Assembly (NCBI GenBank): GCA_010093705.1
Contig: MU006089.1
Coordinates: 2,839,561-2,903,560, forward strand
Direction: 5' to 3'
Length of the DNA stretch: 64,000 nt
DNA from: Patellaria atrata CBS 101060
Lineage: Eukaryota; Ascomycota; Dothideomycetes; Patellariales; Patellariaceae
Shown: in pieces, positions 1 through 11,500 of the stretch
How positions within the stretch are numbered: the first letter of the stretch is position 1
Layout: each line of letters starts with the position of its first letter
Made by a program: the position numbers and the translations under genes
The notes under the pieces: model-generated
What the model saw: only the letters and a program-made list of their open reading frames with translations
Told to the model about the DNA's origin: nothing
Databases searched by the model: none

Positions 1-1221
1 GATCCTGAAGGGGTTTACCCGTTAATCGGGCAATAAGCTCATTCGCAAAGCCCACACCTTGCGTTGGGCCGAGCGGGTTGCCGTGGCTGAAGCCATACCA
101 TTTACCAAGGGTTTGGTACCAGTCATAGATGCGCCATTCATCTTCATTGAAGAGGTCACAGAAAGGGGAGATCTCGCCGGTTGGGGAATGAACCGTCTCA
201 AAGGCGCAGAGATCCATGAGATAACTAGCTTCTTCCGAGGAAACCTTGAGGCCTGGGAGTTCCCGCTCGAGTCTCTCTTGAATTACAGGGAAAGCTTCTT
301 TGGCGTACTTGTCTTGGGCAATGGCTGCGAGGTGGCCATTATGACCAGTATCGCTTTCGAAATTCTTGCATAGGCCGTGATTCAACGTGTTATTAGATCC
401 AGGTGCTTCACTAATGACTACAAAATCATAGTGTCGACCATCTTTAATCGAGTCCTTATTCATAAGGTCGGACATCTTCGCTTGGTGGAAACCTTCAATC
501 CAGTATTGTGCGGACATGACTACCCTGTCCTGACCTGACGCTCTAACAAAAGGCATGTAATCCACGGCAAGATCTCTGTACCGTTCATAGTATTTGATTC
601 CGGAGTCATAAAGTTCTTGCTCCCCGAACTTGCTCAGTTGATCTTCCCCGAGAGTGTACTCATAGTCTTTCAAAAAAGCATATTTCCCATCAAACACTTC
701 CACATCCGACTTGATTTTCTTCACCAAGTTCCTATAGTAAATGGTCTTGTATGCCGTTGGGTCCCGAGCCCCGTGCCTGGACAAGATCTGTACGAAAGTG
801 ATCTTGCAGGTATCGGGTACCGTGTTATTGATCTCCGATGGGACACTAAAGTACGGAGAATATTGACCCCAGTAGTGGGATATTTCTGGCCTGCATTGGT
901 ATCCATGCTGACGTGTATCACACGGATTCCCAGGACGTTGGACCTGTGAAATATCGGTTCTGAGCCACGATCTAATGTGATCGCAAAGGATTAGTGCTAT
1001 AGTTTAGGAAGGGGTATGTGTTGGGAGTCGCACATTGGATGTCTTATGAAAAAGACGACAGCAGTAATGGTTGCAAGAGCGACCCATAATCTCCGTAGGG
1101 ACGAGTCCTCCTTTAAGAGCTTCCGGGACGGTGATCGCTCGAATCTGTGCACGGGTAATTCTGACTGGAATCGTCCGGCCTTGTGTGGGACGCGAATTCT
1201 GTTGAAGTTCTGTTTCTCCAT
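1..1221 (-). CDS. Phytase / histidine acid phosphatase, membrane-anchored (5' part, cut by window edge)
   Basis: Exons (minus) 1221-1034 and 959-1, with a 74-nt intron 960-1033; 382 residues are visible and the C-terminus lies beyond base 1. The histidine acid phosphatase signature RHGARDPT is at about residues 124-131, after the phytase-type stretch GYQCRPEISHYWGQYSP. Further on, YLMDLCAFETV and NPLGPTQGVGFANELIARL are classic fungal phytase blocks. The enzyme would hydrolyse phosphate from phytate or other phosphomonoesters; His125 of RHGAR is the expected phospho-acceptor. The distal HD catalytic pair is not in the window. The first exon lacks a cleavable signal peptide and gives a basic 44-residue tail followed by a hydrophobic segment at about 45-59 (type II anchor), as in some cell-bound fungal phytases. 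The intron acceptor was chosen because it alone keeps phase. Family call firm, first exon likely. Confidence 0.9.
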
Positions 1222-2540
1222 TTTGACGATAAGGTTGGGAGAGAACAGAGTACCGGACTCTTTTCAATTGGGAAATCGTTCAGGACATGCCCCAAACCCA
1301 AGCTGCCAGCAGTTTGAGGGGAGACAACAAGGTGAAGATTGCTAACAGAAAGGCTTGGTGGTCTGCGCTCAGGAGAATGTCCCGTCCTAAGCGGCAGCGC
1401 CACTTCCATTAAAACCATCAGGGTAAGTGCCAAGACGTGGCTAGTATGTGGCTGTGCGGTGCACGTACAGTTTTATGTCAGCCGAATAAAGCCAAACAAG
1501 ACAAACTCGGAGACAGCAAGAACCGTCAGTCCGTCAATGCTCTTTACCAGCTTCACACGCTCCACCACCACAATTAAATTCCCCATATTCTCCGTATGAA
1601 TATCCATCACCCAAATTCTCGTTTATGCGAACTGTCCATGTAGAGATCTTGCCAAGTTTGAGTGGCTTTCTTCTGTTTGCTTATTTCCATCTTTATTGTA
1701 CATACAGTACATACATTCTCCTCTAAATCATCATCAATTGTTGGAATTGGAGTTCAAAGTTGGTCTTCCATAACCTTCCCTCAACTCCTTCCGCCCTCAA
1801 TCTCAATTGCCCACCCGAACTCGGCCACGATCGTCCACACGTCTATCAGATATCGGTCAAGTCACGGGAGAACGCCTTTGGGATTTGAGGGTTTCGCTTC
1901 TTATCGCGGGGTCGTTAGTCGATGCACCAGCTGCTCTTGATGGTACACAAAGTAGATCTATACATCAGCCACGAAGGATTCCCAGGGCTATAAAACGGAC
2001 GAAAACTCCACCTTCTCGTGGGAGCAAGACCTCTTTCAACAACAACCTTCGATAAGATGCTGACTTGGTCCGCCCGTTTCCTTTTCATAGTCCGCCATGA
2101 TATCTATCCTGCAATGAAGAAATGCACTGTCTCACCAATGAAACGTCGTCCGCGATACACAGTCACTGCTCTCTCTATTTCGACCAATGATCTGTTCAGG
2201 GCTCCTTGCATAATCCCAAAAGGGTTCTTGGGGAAGACCACAATGTGCACCTTGAAAATCATATCCTGAACCTCAAACAATATCATAGTCCATGAAATCA
2301 TTACCGATTCAGCTCACCGTCTTACGCCTTGAAATTGATCCATCAGGTTTTTCTGGCAGTTTTCCTTATCTATCATGTTACCTCCCTTGCCGACAAGTTC
2401 ATATGCCGAATCCTTCGTGTCCTCCACATTCTGAGAACTGTGGGAGTATTTTCGAATATATATACGTATAGTGTAGAATTAATTATCTTCTCTTTCTTTT
2501 ATGTCTCAGCAGTCCTCTTCCATCTCCCTCAAGACCAACC
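1222..2540. other. Divergent intergenic region, phytase / permease
   Basis: 1.3 kb between two divergently transcribed genes. Open frames here are short, overlap one another on both strands and show no family resemblance. An AT-rich TATA-like stretch lies around 2456-2472, about 70-85 bases before the permease start. Confidence 0.5.
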
Positions 2541-4228
2541 ATGCATTTCCAGAAAGAAAATCCTCATTGTGCAGTGGACGATGAGGTCCAACTCGCCGCT
2601 ATGGGCCACAAGAGTGAGCTCAAGCGTAATTTTTCTCCCCTGGCTATGCTAGGTCTCGCTTTTGCAATCATCAATTCCTGGGTTGCTCTCTCCGCAAGTC
2701 TTTCACTCTCCCTCCCAAGTGGTGGTACTACATCCGTCATTTGGGGTCTTGTCACTTCTGCTATTTGCAATCTTGCACTGGCATCATCACTCGCCGAGTT
2801 TCTATCTGCCTATCCTACTGCCGGTGGTCAATATCATTGGGTCGCTGCCATCAGTCCAAAGCCCTGGGCCCCACTTCTTTCCTGGATTACAGGATGGATC
2901 AACGTGGGTGGATGGATTGCACTGGTTGCAACTGGTGGACTCGTTGGAAGTCAGCTCATTATCTGTATCATCTCCTTCGAGAACGACTCGTATGAGCCGA
3001 AGAATTGGCATCAATTCCTGATCTACATCGCATTCACCGTCTTCGCCTTTGTTATTAACGCTTTCATGAACTCCGCCCTACCACATATCAATACTGCGGC
3101 GATCATCGCATCATTTACCGGCCTCATCGTCATCTGTATCACGGTATTAGCATGCGCCTCTCCCAATTTCTCTACTGGGGACTTTGTCTTTGGTACCTTC
3201 ATTAATGCTACTGGTTGGCCTGATAGTGTTGCTTGGATCCTCGGTCTGCTTCAGGGTGCTCTCGGGTTGACTGCATACGACGCCGTTGCGCACATGATTG
3301 AAGAAATCCCTAATGCTTCTGTCGAAGGCCCCAAGATTATGGTCTGTACCGTCGCCATGGGTGCATCAACTGGCTTGGTCTTCCTCATTGTACTCTTGTT
3401 CGTTATAGGGACAGTCCCCCTTGAGGAGGTCATCACTTCTCCTTACGGCCCACTGCTAAAGATTTTCCACATTGCTACGGAGAGCAAAGCCGGTTCAATT
3501 GTTCTACTCTTGTTCCCACTGGCTTGTCTACTCTTCGGAACAACTAGCATTATGACGACCTCTAGCCGTATGACCATGGCCTTCGCCCGTGACGGTGCTC
3601 TCCCTTACTCCAGTTTCTTCGCGAAGGTTCACCCGACTTTGGGCATGCCACTCAACGCTCTCATGCTCACCACCATGCTGGTCATTATCTTTGGTTGCAT
3701 CTTCTTGGGCTCAAGCAGCGCGTTCTTTGCTATTGTGTCAGCATCAGTTGTTGCGCTTGGCATCTCATATGCAATCCCTATCGCTATTCACTGTATGCAA
3801 GGCCGTCCAGAGTTACCACCACGAAGCTTCGTGCTTCCGAAGTGGCTGGGCTGGACATTCAACATCATCGGTCTCATATATATTGCCGTCACGACGGTGT
3901 TCTTCCTATTCCCGCCTTATTTGCCTGTTACTGGTACTAATATGAGTAAGTCCTTCCATAGTTTAAGAGTCTTACGAGATGTTTAATGAGACTTTGCTAA
4001 TGTGATATAGACTATTGCATCGTCGCCTTCACAATCTGGATCATCATTAGCACGATTCAATGGTTTGTTGATGGCCGGAAGAACTACACAGGTCCTCGCC
4101 ACGATGTTGGCGAAGAAGTCTTCATTGAGGCAACTCGCGCCCTTGGACACCAACTTGAGCATTGCGACTCGGACATCAAAGATGTCAGCTCGGATGGGGG
4201 TAGTGAAAAGAAAGCACTCTCATTTTAA
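2541..4228 (+). CDS. APC-family permease (choline/GABA/amino-acid type)
   Basis: Exons 2541-3945 and 4011-4228 (65-nt intron, GTAAGT...ATATAG), 540 residues. The protein has a hydrophilic N-tail with the family segment MGHKSELKRNFSPLAMLGLAF, then about 12 hydrophobic helices. The block LSAYPTAGGQYHWVA and the central DAVAHMIEEIPNAS are typical of the fungal amino acid/choline transporter group (HNM1/UGA4-like APC superfamily). It would be a plasma-membrane proton-coupled uptake carrier; the substrate (choline, GABA or another amine) cannot be read from sequence. The short second exon supplies the last helix (IVAFTIWIIISTIQWFVDG) and an acidic cytosolic tail. ATG 2541 is the first in-frame methionine and fits the family's usual N-terminus. 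The gene is divergent from the phytase gene. Confidence 0.92.
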
Positions 4229-4423
4229 GCCGCTCGATGCTTGAGCCGAGTCATTCCACTTTTTGTATATATTCCCTAGTAGCTCAACGCTGGCGTGATG
4301 CAGATATGGGAGGCATATCCGTCTTTCGTTCCCATACGACAAATGATAAATTTTATTGATCTCACTTTTATCCTTCATCCCCATCGGAGCTCATATCTAC
4401 CTCACTCCCACTCACCTCGACCT

Positions 4424-5425
4424 CTAAAGCCCAAACCACGCCTCACTAACCGACAAATGACTCGGCACACTATGCCCGACCCCCTGCGCCCAAATCCCCT
4501 GCACCATCTCCCCAAAATCCCTCGTCGTATACCCCCTCTCAGGTGTATCCTTGACCTCCCTCGTCGGTACCGTCGCACTGACATTGAACACGCCCGTCCA
4601 CTGGTCAATCGTCTCCTGGTAGTTATTCGGCGACAGCGTGCCGTCGGCCGACCCGTGCCAAATCTGCATCTTTGGCCGCGCCCCGGTGTAACCCGGGTAC
4701 ATGTTGAAGACGTCCTGCGCCCATTGGGCGGGGGTCTTTTGGGAGCGGCCGCCGGAGCAGTCGTTGTTCCAGGCTGCGACTTGGTTGGAGGAGGAGACGA
4801 AGCAGTTTGCTGGCACGCCGGAGTAGAGGGATACTGCGGACATGAGGGAGGGGTAGGTTGCGGCGAGGACGTTGGACATCATTGCTGTTTGTGTTAGTAT
4901 ATTGCCGAAAAAGGGGGGGAAAGGGGGGGGGGGGGGTTGGGACATGGGGAAGGAACCTACCTCCGCTGGATCCCCCGGTAACGTACACCCTCGTGGCGTT
5001 GACGTTATATTTCTGGATGGCGTAGGTGATCATGTTGGCGATGGCGTTGGAGTCGCCGCCGCCGTTGTGCGTGAGCGAGCTCTTGCTCGAGACGTCCCAG
5101 CAGGTGCCGCTGTTGGGACTGCTGGGCCAGAGCGTGATGTAGCCCTTGGCGTCCGAGCCTTGCTTCCACGGGATCTTGCTGTTCGTGAAGTAGGATTGCG
5201 CGGACGACTGGCAGGAGTGGATCGCGACGACGAGGGGTGGGTTCGGGACGACTTTGTCGGGCACGTAGATCCACCTGTGGGGGGTTAGTGGGAGGGTCTT
5301 AGGGTGTATTTTGGGGAGATGTACATTTGTGCTCGGCCGGCGCCATAGCCTTGGACTTGGGTAAGTTGCGCTGCTGAAGCGGCGGAGATTAGAGTTAGGA
5401 GAGAGCCTAGGTTAGAGAGCAGCAT
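4424..5425 (-). CDS. axeA: Acetylxylan esterase, carbohydrate esterase family 1 (secreted)
   Basis: Exons (minus) 5425-5325, 5274-4961 and 4884-4424, with introns of 50 and 76 nt; 291 residues. The N-terminus MLLSNLGSLLTLISAASA is a signal peptide. The chain then follows the CE1 esterase/PHB-depolymerase pattern: RAQMWIYVPDKV, the serine nucleophile in GGSSGA (Ser136 by GxSxG) rebuilt exactly across the second splice junction, WHGSADGTLSPNNY carrying the likely acidic residue, and GVGHSVP carrying the likely His. It would remove acetyl groups from xylan outside the cell; the related feruloyl esterases of CE1 are the main alternative. There is no C-terminal carbohydrate-binding module. The second intron contains a run of 14 C on the coding strand. 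Confidence 0.92.
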
Positions 5426-6714
5426 TTTGAAGACTTTTCAGGTATCAAGATAAGGTCGATAGTAGGGGAAGGTAGGTGCTGGGCGAAGAGGATCCTATAT
5501 ATCTCCATTGTGACTGCTGTAGTAATTGATCGTTGCTGTGTGATTTTCCTGCAGTTGCGTATGTTCAATTTAGAAGTCGTTTGGAGTATAGTCAACGAAA
5601 TCCTGGGGTAAGAACAGGGGTGTTTACCGGTTGAACGGAAATATGGACTCAAGCTTTTGCCGAGTCGCAGATCATGGAGTATACAAGTCTAGAAATATCT
5701 TTCTGGATACTCTTGTGAGCGGGTAAGGCAAATGGAGCAAGAGTGGTCCGATTTGTTATCGTTGGCGGATGTAATTAGGGCTATTGAATGTCTAAATTGT
5801 GCCTCTCTTCCCGTTTTCCGCTATTATAGGCTTTGATGCTCTAGTATCAACTAATTAATATATTGATCGAATAGCCCCGCTATCGTTGGCATATTTTCAC
5901 TCGACGGACGTTCGGAGGGACGTTCGTCGTCATGTGGAGGGTCTTCTCAATATGGTACCTACCCTAGAGGAGCGGAGTTATAAGGTCCAGGTACTATGAC
6001 CGAGTTCGTGAAGCTTGACGTCCTAGATCATCGCAATATATTATATCATCTTCCAAATGCATAGATTCAAGCGAATGGAGAGAATGATGACCGAGGGGTT
6101 GACGTATAGTCATCTCTTTAGGGGTTGGCCTATTTTCTTCTTCCGATGTTGAAAGTTCTTATTCCCTGCTATAAGATCTTTTCCTTCCCTGTCCATGCTT
6201 TTTTACGGGCCTTGCAAATTTTGGAAATATGTAAAGATAATGGCATGGGTGTTCCATCTAGATATTCCTCCAATCAGCCGTACAAAGCAAGGATCCAATC
6301 ATAGACTGCGATTGGGTGTAGTTTGGAATATAAACTGTAGTATTTCATGTAGCGGAAATATCACTATATGTAAGCTGGTGGCATATCGTAAGACTAACCG
6401 AAAGTTCTTTCAAATTGAGATGATGAAGACACAGATCTCAATGTTATCTCACATAACACAAGGAGAGACAGAAATGCGACACCGTGGACCAAATTGAGGC
6501 TGAGTATGATCTGTGCAGTAAGTACAATCCATCCCACAAGATTAGCAATTATAAAACACCTGCACAAACGCTTAGTTATTCCCTCTCCGAAGCTCTTTTC
6601 CGCTAAGCCTTACCGCTAAATGTAAAAACTAAGTCCTAGCACGTCATATCCAAATTATCAAACAGATAAAAACTCCCAACACTGGTAGTCGGAGTTCAGT
6701 CAGACTCACTGGCC
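5426..6714. other. Intergenic, no gene seen
   Basis: 1.3 kb upstream of the acetylxylan esterase gene and downstream of the cell-surface gene. The only frames are under 105 codons, without recognisable motifs or splice structure. Confidence 0.5.
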
Positions 6715-7685
6715 TTACCTGAACTTCCCCGGCCTCTCCGGTTCCTGACTCGGTAACTCGTACGCCTGCTGCTGCTGCCCCGGCGGTTTCGCAGCTGCCG
6801 CATCCATTTCTACGTATCCAGTATATGTGGCGTCATTCATGGGACCCGTGGGTACCTGTTGCATCTGGCCATAACCCTGGGTATTGGGCCCATAAGAATT
6901 AGCCGGAGGGGCACCGTAGACCTGTGCCGCCTGTGGATAGTGCTGTGGTTGCGGTCCTTGCGGTCCAGGTAAGCCTCCCGCAGGACCCGCTGCCGCAGTC
7001 TCTCTCTTGTTCTTCTTCCGTTGGCGGAAGACGAGGAAGGCGACGAGCAGTGCAATCAGAACGATAGCTGCGACACCGACACCGATGCCAGCTTTCGCAC
7101 CCGTGGACAACCCGTCGTCAGATGTCGAGGCATCGGTATTGTCGCCTAGTGAGGTTGAACTGGGGCGGGGATCTGCTCCCGAGGCGGAGATGTCGGTGGA
7201 GGATGCGGAATCGGATTCTGTAGAAGTTGAGGTGGGTGTCCTTGTGGGCCTGGATATAGCTCGTGTGGTTTGGGTCTGCTCGGTCTGCTCTCGTCAGCTT
7301 ACTATGATCCCGATTGTGTACGCGAGGTTGCACTTACAGTACGACCAGTTGGCGTAGCTTCCGCTTGCTCCGTGTTAGGACTCGGTGTAGTAGCGACAAC
7401 ACCAGGACCCAGAGTTGCGCAACAACCTGGACCGTCAGAGCAGACCTGTCCATTATTGCAGCAGACTTCTCCCTCAGTGGGTCGGTAACAGAGACGTTGC
7501 GGCCATCCTCCTGAGCACCAATCCCATTGCGAACCGCCGCGTCGACAACACTGGAGGTCGTTGTCACCTTCCACGCACGACCAATTCGTAGCTCCAGAAT
7601 CCGCTGCGCTTGTAGTCACGGTAGAAATAATAGGATTGAGAACAGTACTGGCCTCAGCCATATTGAAAGTCGTCAAAGGGTCCAA
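6715..7685 (-). CDS. Single-pass cell-surface protein, Cys-rich ectodomain and Ser/Thr stalk
   Basis: Exons (minus) 7685-7338 and 7284-6715, intron about 53 nt; 305 residues. The N-terminal ~80 residues hold a cysteine cluster (NWSCVEGDNDLQCCRRG, then VCCNNGQVCSDGPGCC). A Ser/Thr/Pro-rich, probably O-glycosylated stalk follows, then a helix IGVGVAAIVLIALLVAFLVF and the stop-transfer sequence RQRKKNKRE. The cytosolic tail is Gly/Pro/Gln/Tyr-rich. This is the layout of fungal wall-sensor or mucin-like surface proteins, but no named domain is recognised. There is no clear N-terminal signal peptide, so either the start exon lies elsewhere or the protein uses its helix as the targeting signal. The acceptor could be either of two CAGs 9 nt apart, changing the stalk by three residues. 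Confidence 0.72.
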
Positions 7686-8513
7686 ATTTCAGGGTGGTGA
7701 TCGATCGAGCGTTTCAACCCTTGGGCGGAACAGGTAGGAGAGCAGCTGAAAAGTGATAGCGATCAGAAAACGCAGCCTTGTCAACAGGCCGTATAGCAGA
7801 TCGGCGCTTAAAGTTCCTCTTGTGATGGGGAACCCGACACCGGTGTAACAGAAGTTTTCTGGATTGAGTACGAAACGCGCCAAACGCACTGTACATATGG
7901 TGATGGCCGCGAGTGAGAAAATGCTCTGGATGTTCAGTTACTGTGTTACAGAATCCATAACGGGCGGGCGGGTTTTGGCGAGCCAAAATATAGATCTCGA
8001 CGCCAATGATAACTGGAGGCCTAAAGGGAAGATATGCTGGTCATCGTGGATTCTCCGCTGCTGAAAGCCTGAAAGAGAATCCCCTCTTGGCTCAGGGACC
8101 AAGGGGATGTTCTGTATTTTTGGTGATTTGGTCGAGGGTAATCCTCGTATATCCGCTTTCAGCCTCAAAGATGATGACCGTGCGGTGGGGGCCAAAATAT
8201 GTATTACATCTCAAGCTACCAATACTCAACGAATCATGAAGTGCTTATCAAATTAAAACCGACCGAAATGGATATAAAACCGGAGGCCTCGGCTTGATTT
8301 CACACCGATTACAAAAAAGGGGTTGCTTGGACAAACTATAATTCACATCAATCAGAAGTTGTAGATAAAAGTAATATACTCGAGTGCTATACCATCAACA
8401 TCATCCATCCACCGTAGTTTTGTAGTACTGGATATCATATACAGAGCTCGTAGAACAGACATTATTTAAAATCAGTACTGAAATTGAAGGCATGCATAGG
8501 CAGTCTACCTCAT
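7686..8513. other. Intergenic, no gene seen
   Basis: 828 bp between the surface-protein start and the UTP10 stop. No coding signal beyond short overlapping frames. Confidence 0.5.
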
Positions 8514-11500
8514 TTACTGTAGCATATTGTCAAGAGACTCCCCTAAGATCTCCTCGATCCTCTTGATCCACCTTAGAGTTTCCCGTTCAACGATCTCATC
8601 ATCATCCTCTTGCAGCTCACTTATGACTGGAAGCATCTCAGGTAATAATGCAAGCCAGTCCTCACCTAATCGATCTGTCAAGCTTTGCTCACACTTTACA
8701 GCTGCCAACCTTATATGAGCATCTTTGGATGAATGCATGAGTTTGAGAATTTTTGAATTCATCTCCTTGTGGTGATCAGGCGAACTAGCAGCAGCCGCAA
8801 ACTCTGTGACTGCGGGAATAACCACTTCGATAATGTAGTCGGACGAGTTAATGGACAGCTGAGAGAGTAAAGGGTCTACAACGACATCAAAATGCGATGG
8901 GTTTTGCCAGAAGTCTAAGTGTACAATTAGCTAAACTCACGATGACGCAAGCCACTGAAGGTACTCACCGTCTTGATCATACTGGAAGCTCTTGAGAAGC
9001 GCATTCATGACAACACTTCGCAACTTGTGCGATTGCAGAGAAGAATCTTTCCCACCCATAATCTCCACTACAGCATCGAGCACGTAGCTTGAGTAACTTG
9101 TAACGATGGACTAATGGAGTTAATTAGTATTATTCTGCTTGAAAGACGAGAGTACAAGAATTCAAACCTTTAATCTGTAAAAGAAAGTGTCGAGGAATAC
9201 GAAAAGACTAGTCAATCTCAACGACCGTCCCCTGTGGTCCTTCTTGGGTAACCCTTTCGACGCCCATTCCACCATCCTGATGAAGAATGGACGGAACGAT
9301 GCATCATTCAATTTCATTGTCATGGTGATAGCTACATCACATAACTCCTTTTCAACATGCTCAATGTCGGAGTCGCTATAGAACTTAACTAAGCCCTGAG
9401 CTTCTCGGAGTCTGCGAAAATCGAACGCGTTCAAGAGAAAGCTGAACAATATTTGTGAGTTCTTGACAATCGTCGACTTTGTATGTATTTCAACAGCTTT
9501 GGCAAGCATTATCAGATGTTCGTCCAAGGCCTGTGATATGTTAGCGTTGGATCCAGAACTAGTGCGAGAAACCAAACGTACCGAGACACCTGTAGTGATC
9601 GCGCTATCCCAGTTCCTTTCAATAGATGAGAAGCACTCTTGTGGAGCTAGTTGTGTTGCAGCAAGATTGAGCAGGTTGACACGGCTGTTATGCGCAGCAC
9701 TACTCAATTGTGCCGATGCAAAACCATGGGACAGTTTAATGAGAGAATCCATATCAGTACTCGATACCATGAAAGGTAGGTGCTCGAAAATGGAACATAA
9801 TAGACTGTAAGAGGCCGTATACAGTTGCTCGTTGATGGTTTTGACGTGGAAGCTCTCGCTCAGATACTCAAAGCATCTCGGAAGTACTCGGGGTAATAAG
9901 GATACAAACTCATCTTGTAGAACCTCAACCATCGACGCTAGACAATGTAATGATAGTGTGCGAATAGTACTGTCATCACTACCCAGGGATTTTGCTCCTG
10001 TAATGACGTCTGCAGTCCTAACAATAGTACTCGTATCTTTCTTACCGAACTTCTGCGCTATTTGATCAACACATGTGACTGCAATTCGCCTTAGAGCATC
10101 ATCCGAAGTCTCCTGTATGATAGAGCTAAGTTTTGTAAGGAAGGCAAGAATTGAGTCTCTTGAGCGATCATCTCCTTGCTTAACTGACGTGATCTGGGTC
10201 TCAAAAGACTTAAGAACGATACGAGGAACCTCAGCATTAGCATTGTCGAGGAGGGAGCTGGTAGATGCGACGAATTCGGGAGTTGGAATCAAACCAAATA
10301 ACGTTGCTAAGACATTAGAGGCAGCATAGTGAAGATCCGGTTGGCTTTTGATGAGCTGGGATACTGAGATAATTCGCTCCAAGATATCAGCGTATACCGA
10401 TCGCACTGCAATAGACGTTGCTCCGTCGACCCTTAACTGCTTCGAGAGTCGAGATCGTAATTGCTGATCGTGGAGAATCTCGGACAGAGATTCGAGTAAC
10501 CGTAATATAGTAGCGGAGATGTATTCAGGACTTTTATCGTTGAGACTGAAAAGCACTTCTGAAATGGTCCGTCGCTGTTTCAATGAATCAATGATAGATT
10601 CAAGATATTTCTTCACAGCCTATACAACTCATTAGCAGTAAGTAACCGATGGTATCTGCTTAACTATACCTTAAGCTCCGTAAGCGCATCAAATGTCCTC
10701 ATTAAATCCATTACAAATGGAACAACCTTACTATCAGTCCGATATTTATGTAGTAAAATTGCGACCACAGCGAAGAGCGAGTCCTCAGCTCCTAGAGTAG
10801 AGACTAATTGGTTGAATAGAGTAAGCCTTCGATGTGATGGAATGTGTTCGAACGCAGCAGCAAAACTAAATAAGATTTCAGCTGCGCCTATTATGAGATC
10901 CTGATTCCTCTTTCTTAATGAAGCTACTAGAGGTGGAATTACGGTAGAAACTGTCTGATTGACCACATATGCCGAATAGTCGTCACTCTGGCGCATCAGT
11001 GATGTACTCATGAAGGTAAATACAGGCATGACACTATGCAGAACAAGCCCTGGAACCCATGCAGCCAGGCTGGATATTAGAAGGAGTGCTGAGTTCTGGA
11101 CTTGAGGATTGGAAGCATCGCGCACGCTATCGACGAGCAAGTCTGCACGGATAACGGATTTATCAACGTTATCATCCCCTGACACTTTCAGTCTATTGAC
11201 TATTGAAAGTAGACATCCAATCGTTAGGCTCTGTAGATAGACTAGATTTGAGCTCGTTTGCGTTCGGAACTGTTGTATCTGCGCTAGTGCATGAAATAGT
11301 CCACGTAGAAGCTCAGGATGCTTTTCCGGATTGGAGCCCTCCGCAAGTTCAAGGACTAACGTATATTTCTGGAGAATTTTGGCCGTCTCTTCGGTGTTTG
11401 TTACATCAATTCGAGACATTTCTGCTCGACTTGTTCTCCTGCGCTTGGCCGATGGAGCTTTGTCGGGCATATGAACTGCGTTCGGAAGGTCATCCAGAAA

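Noticed and set aside
4295-4897. 200-codon plus-strand frame
   Set aside because: Antisense shadow of the acetylxylan esterase exon 3.
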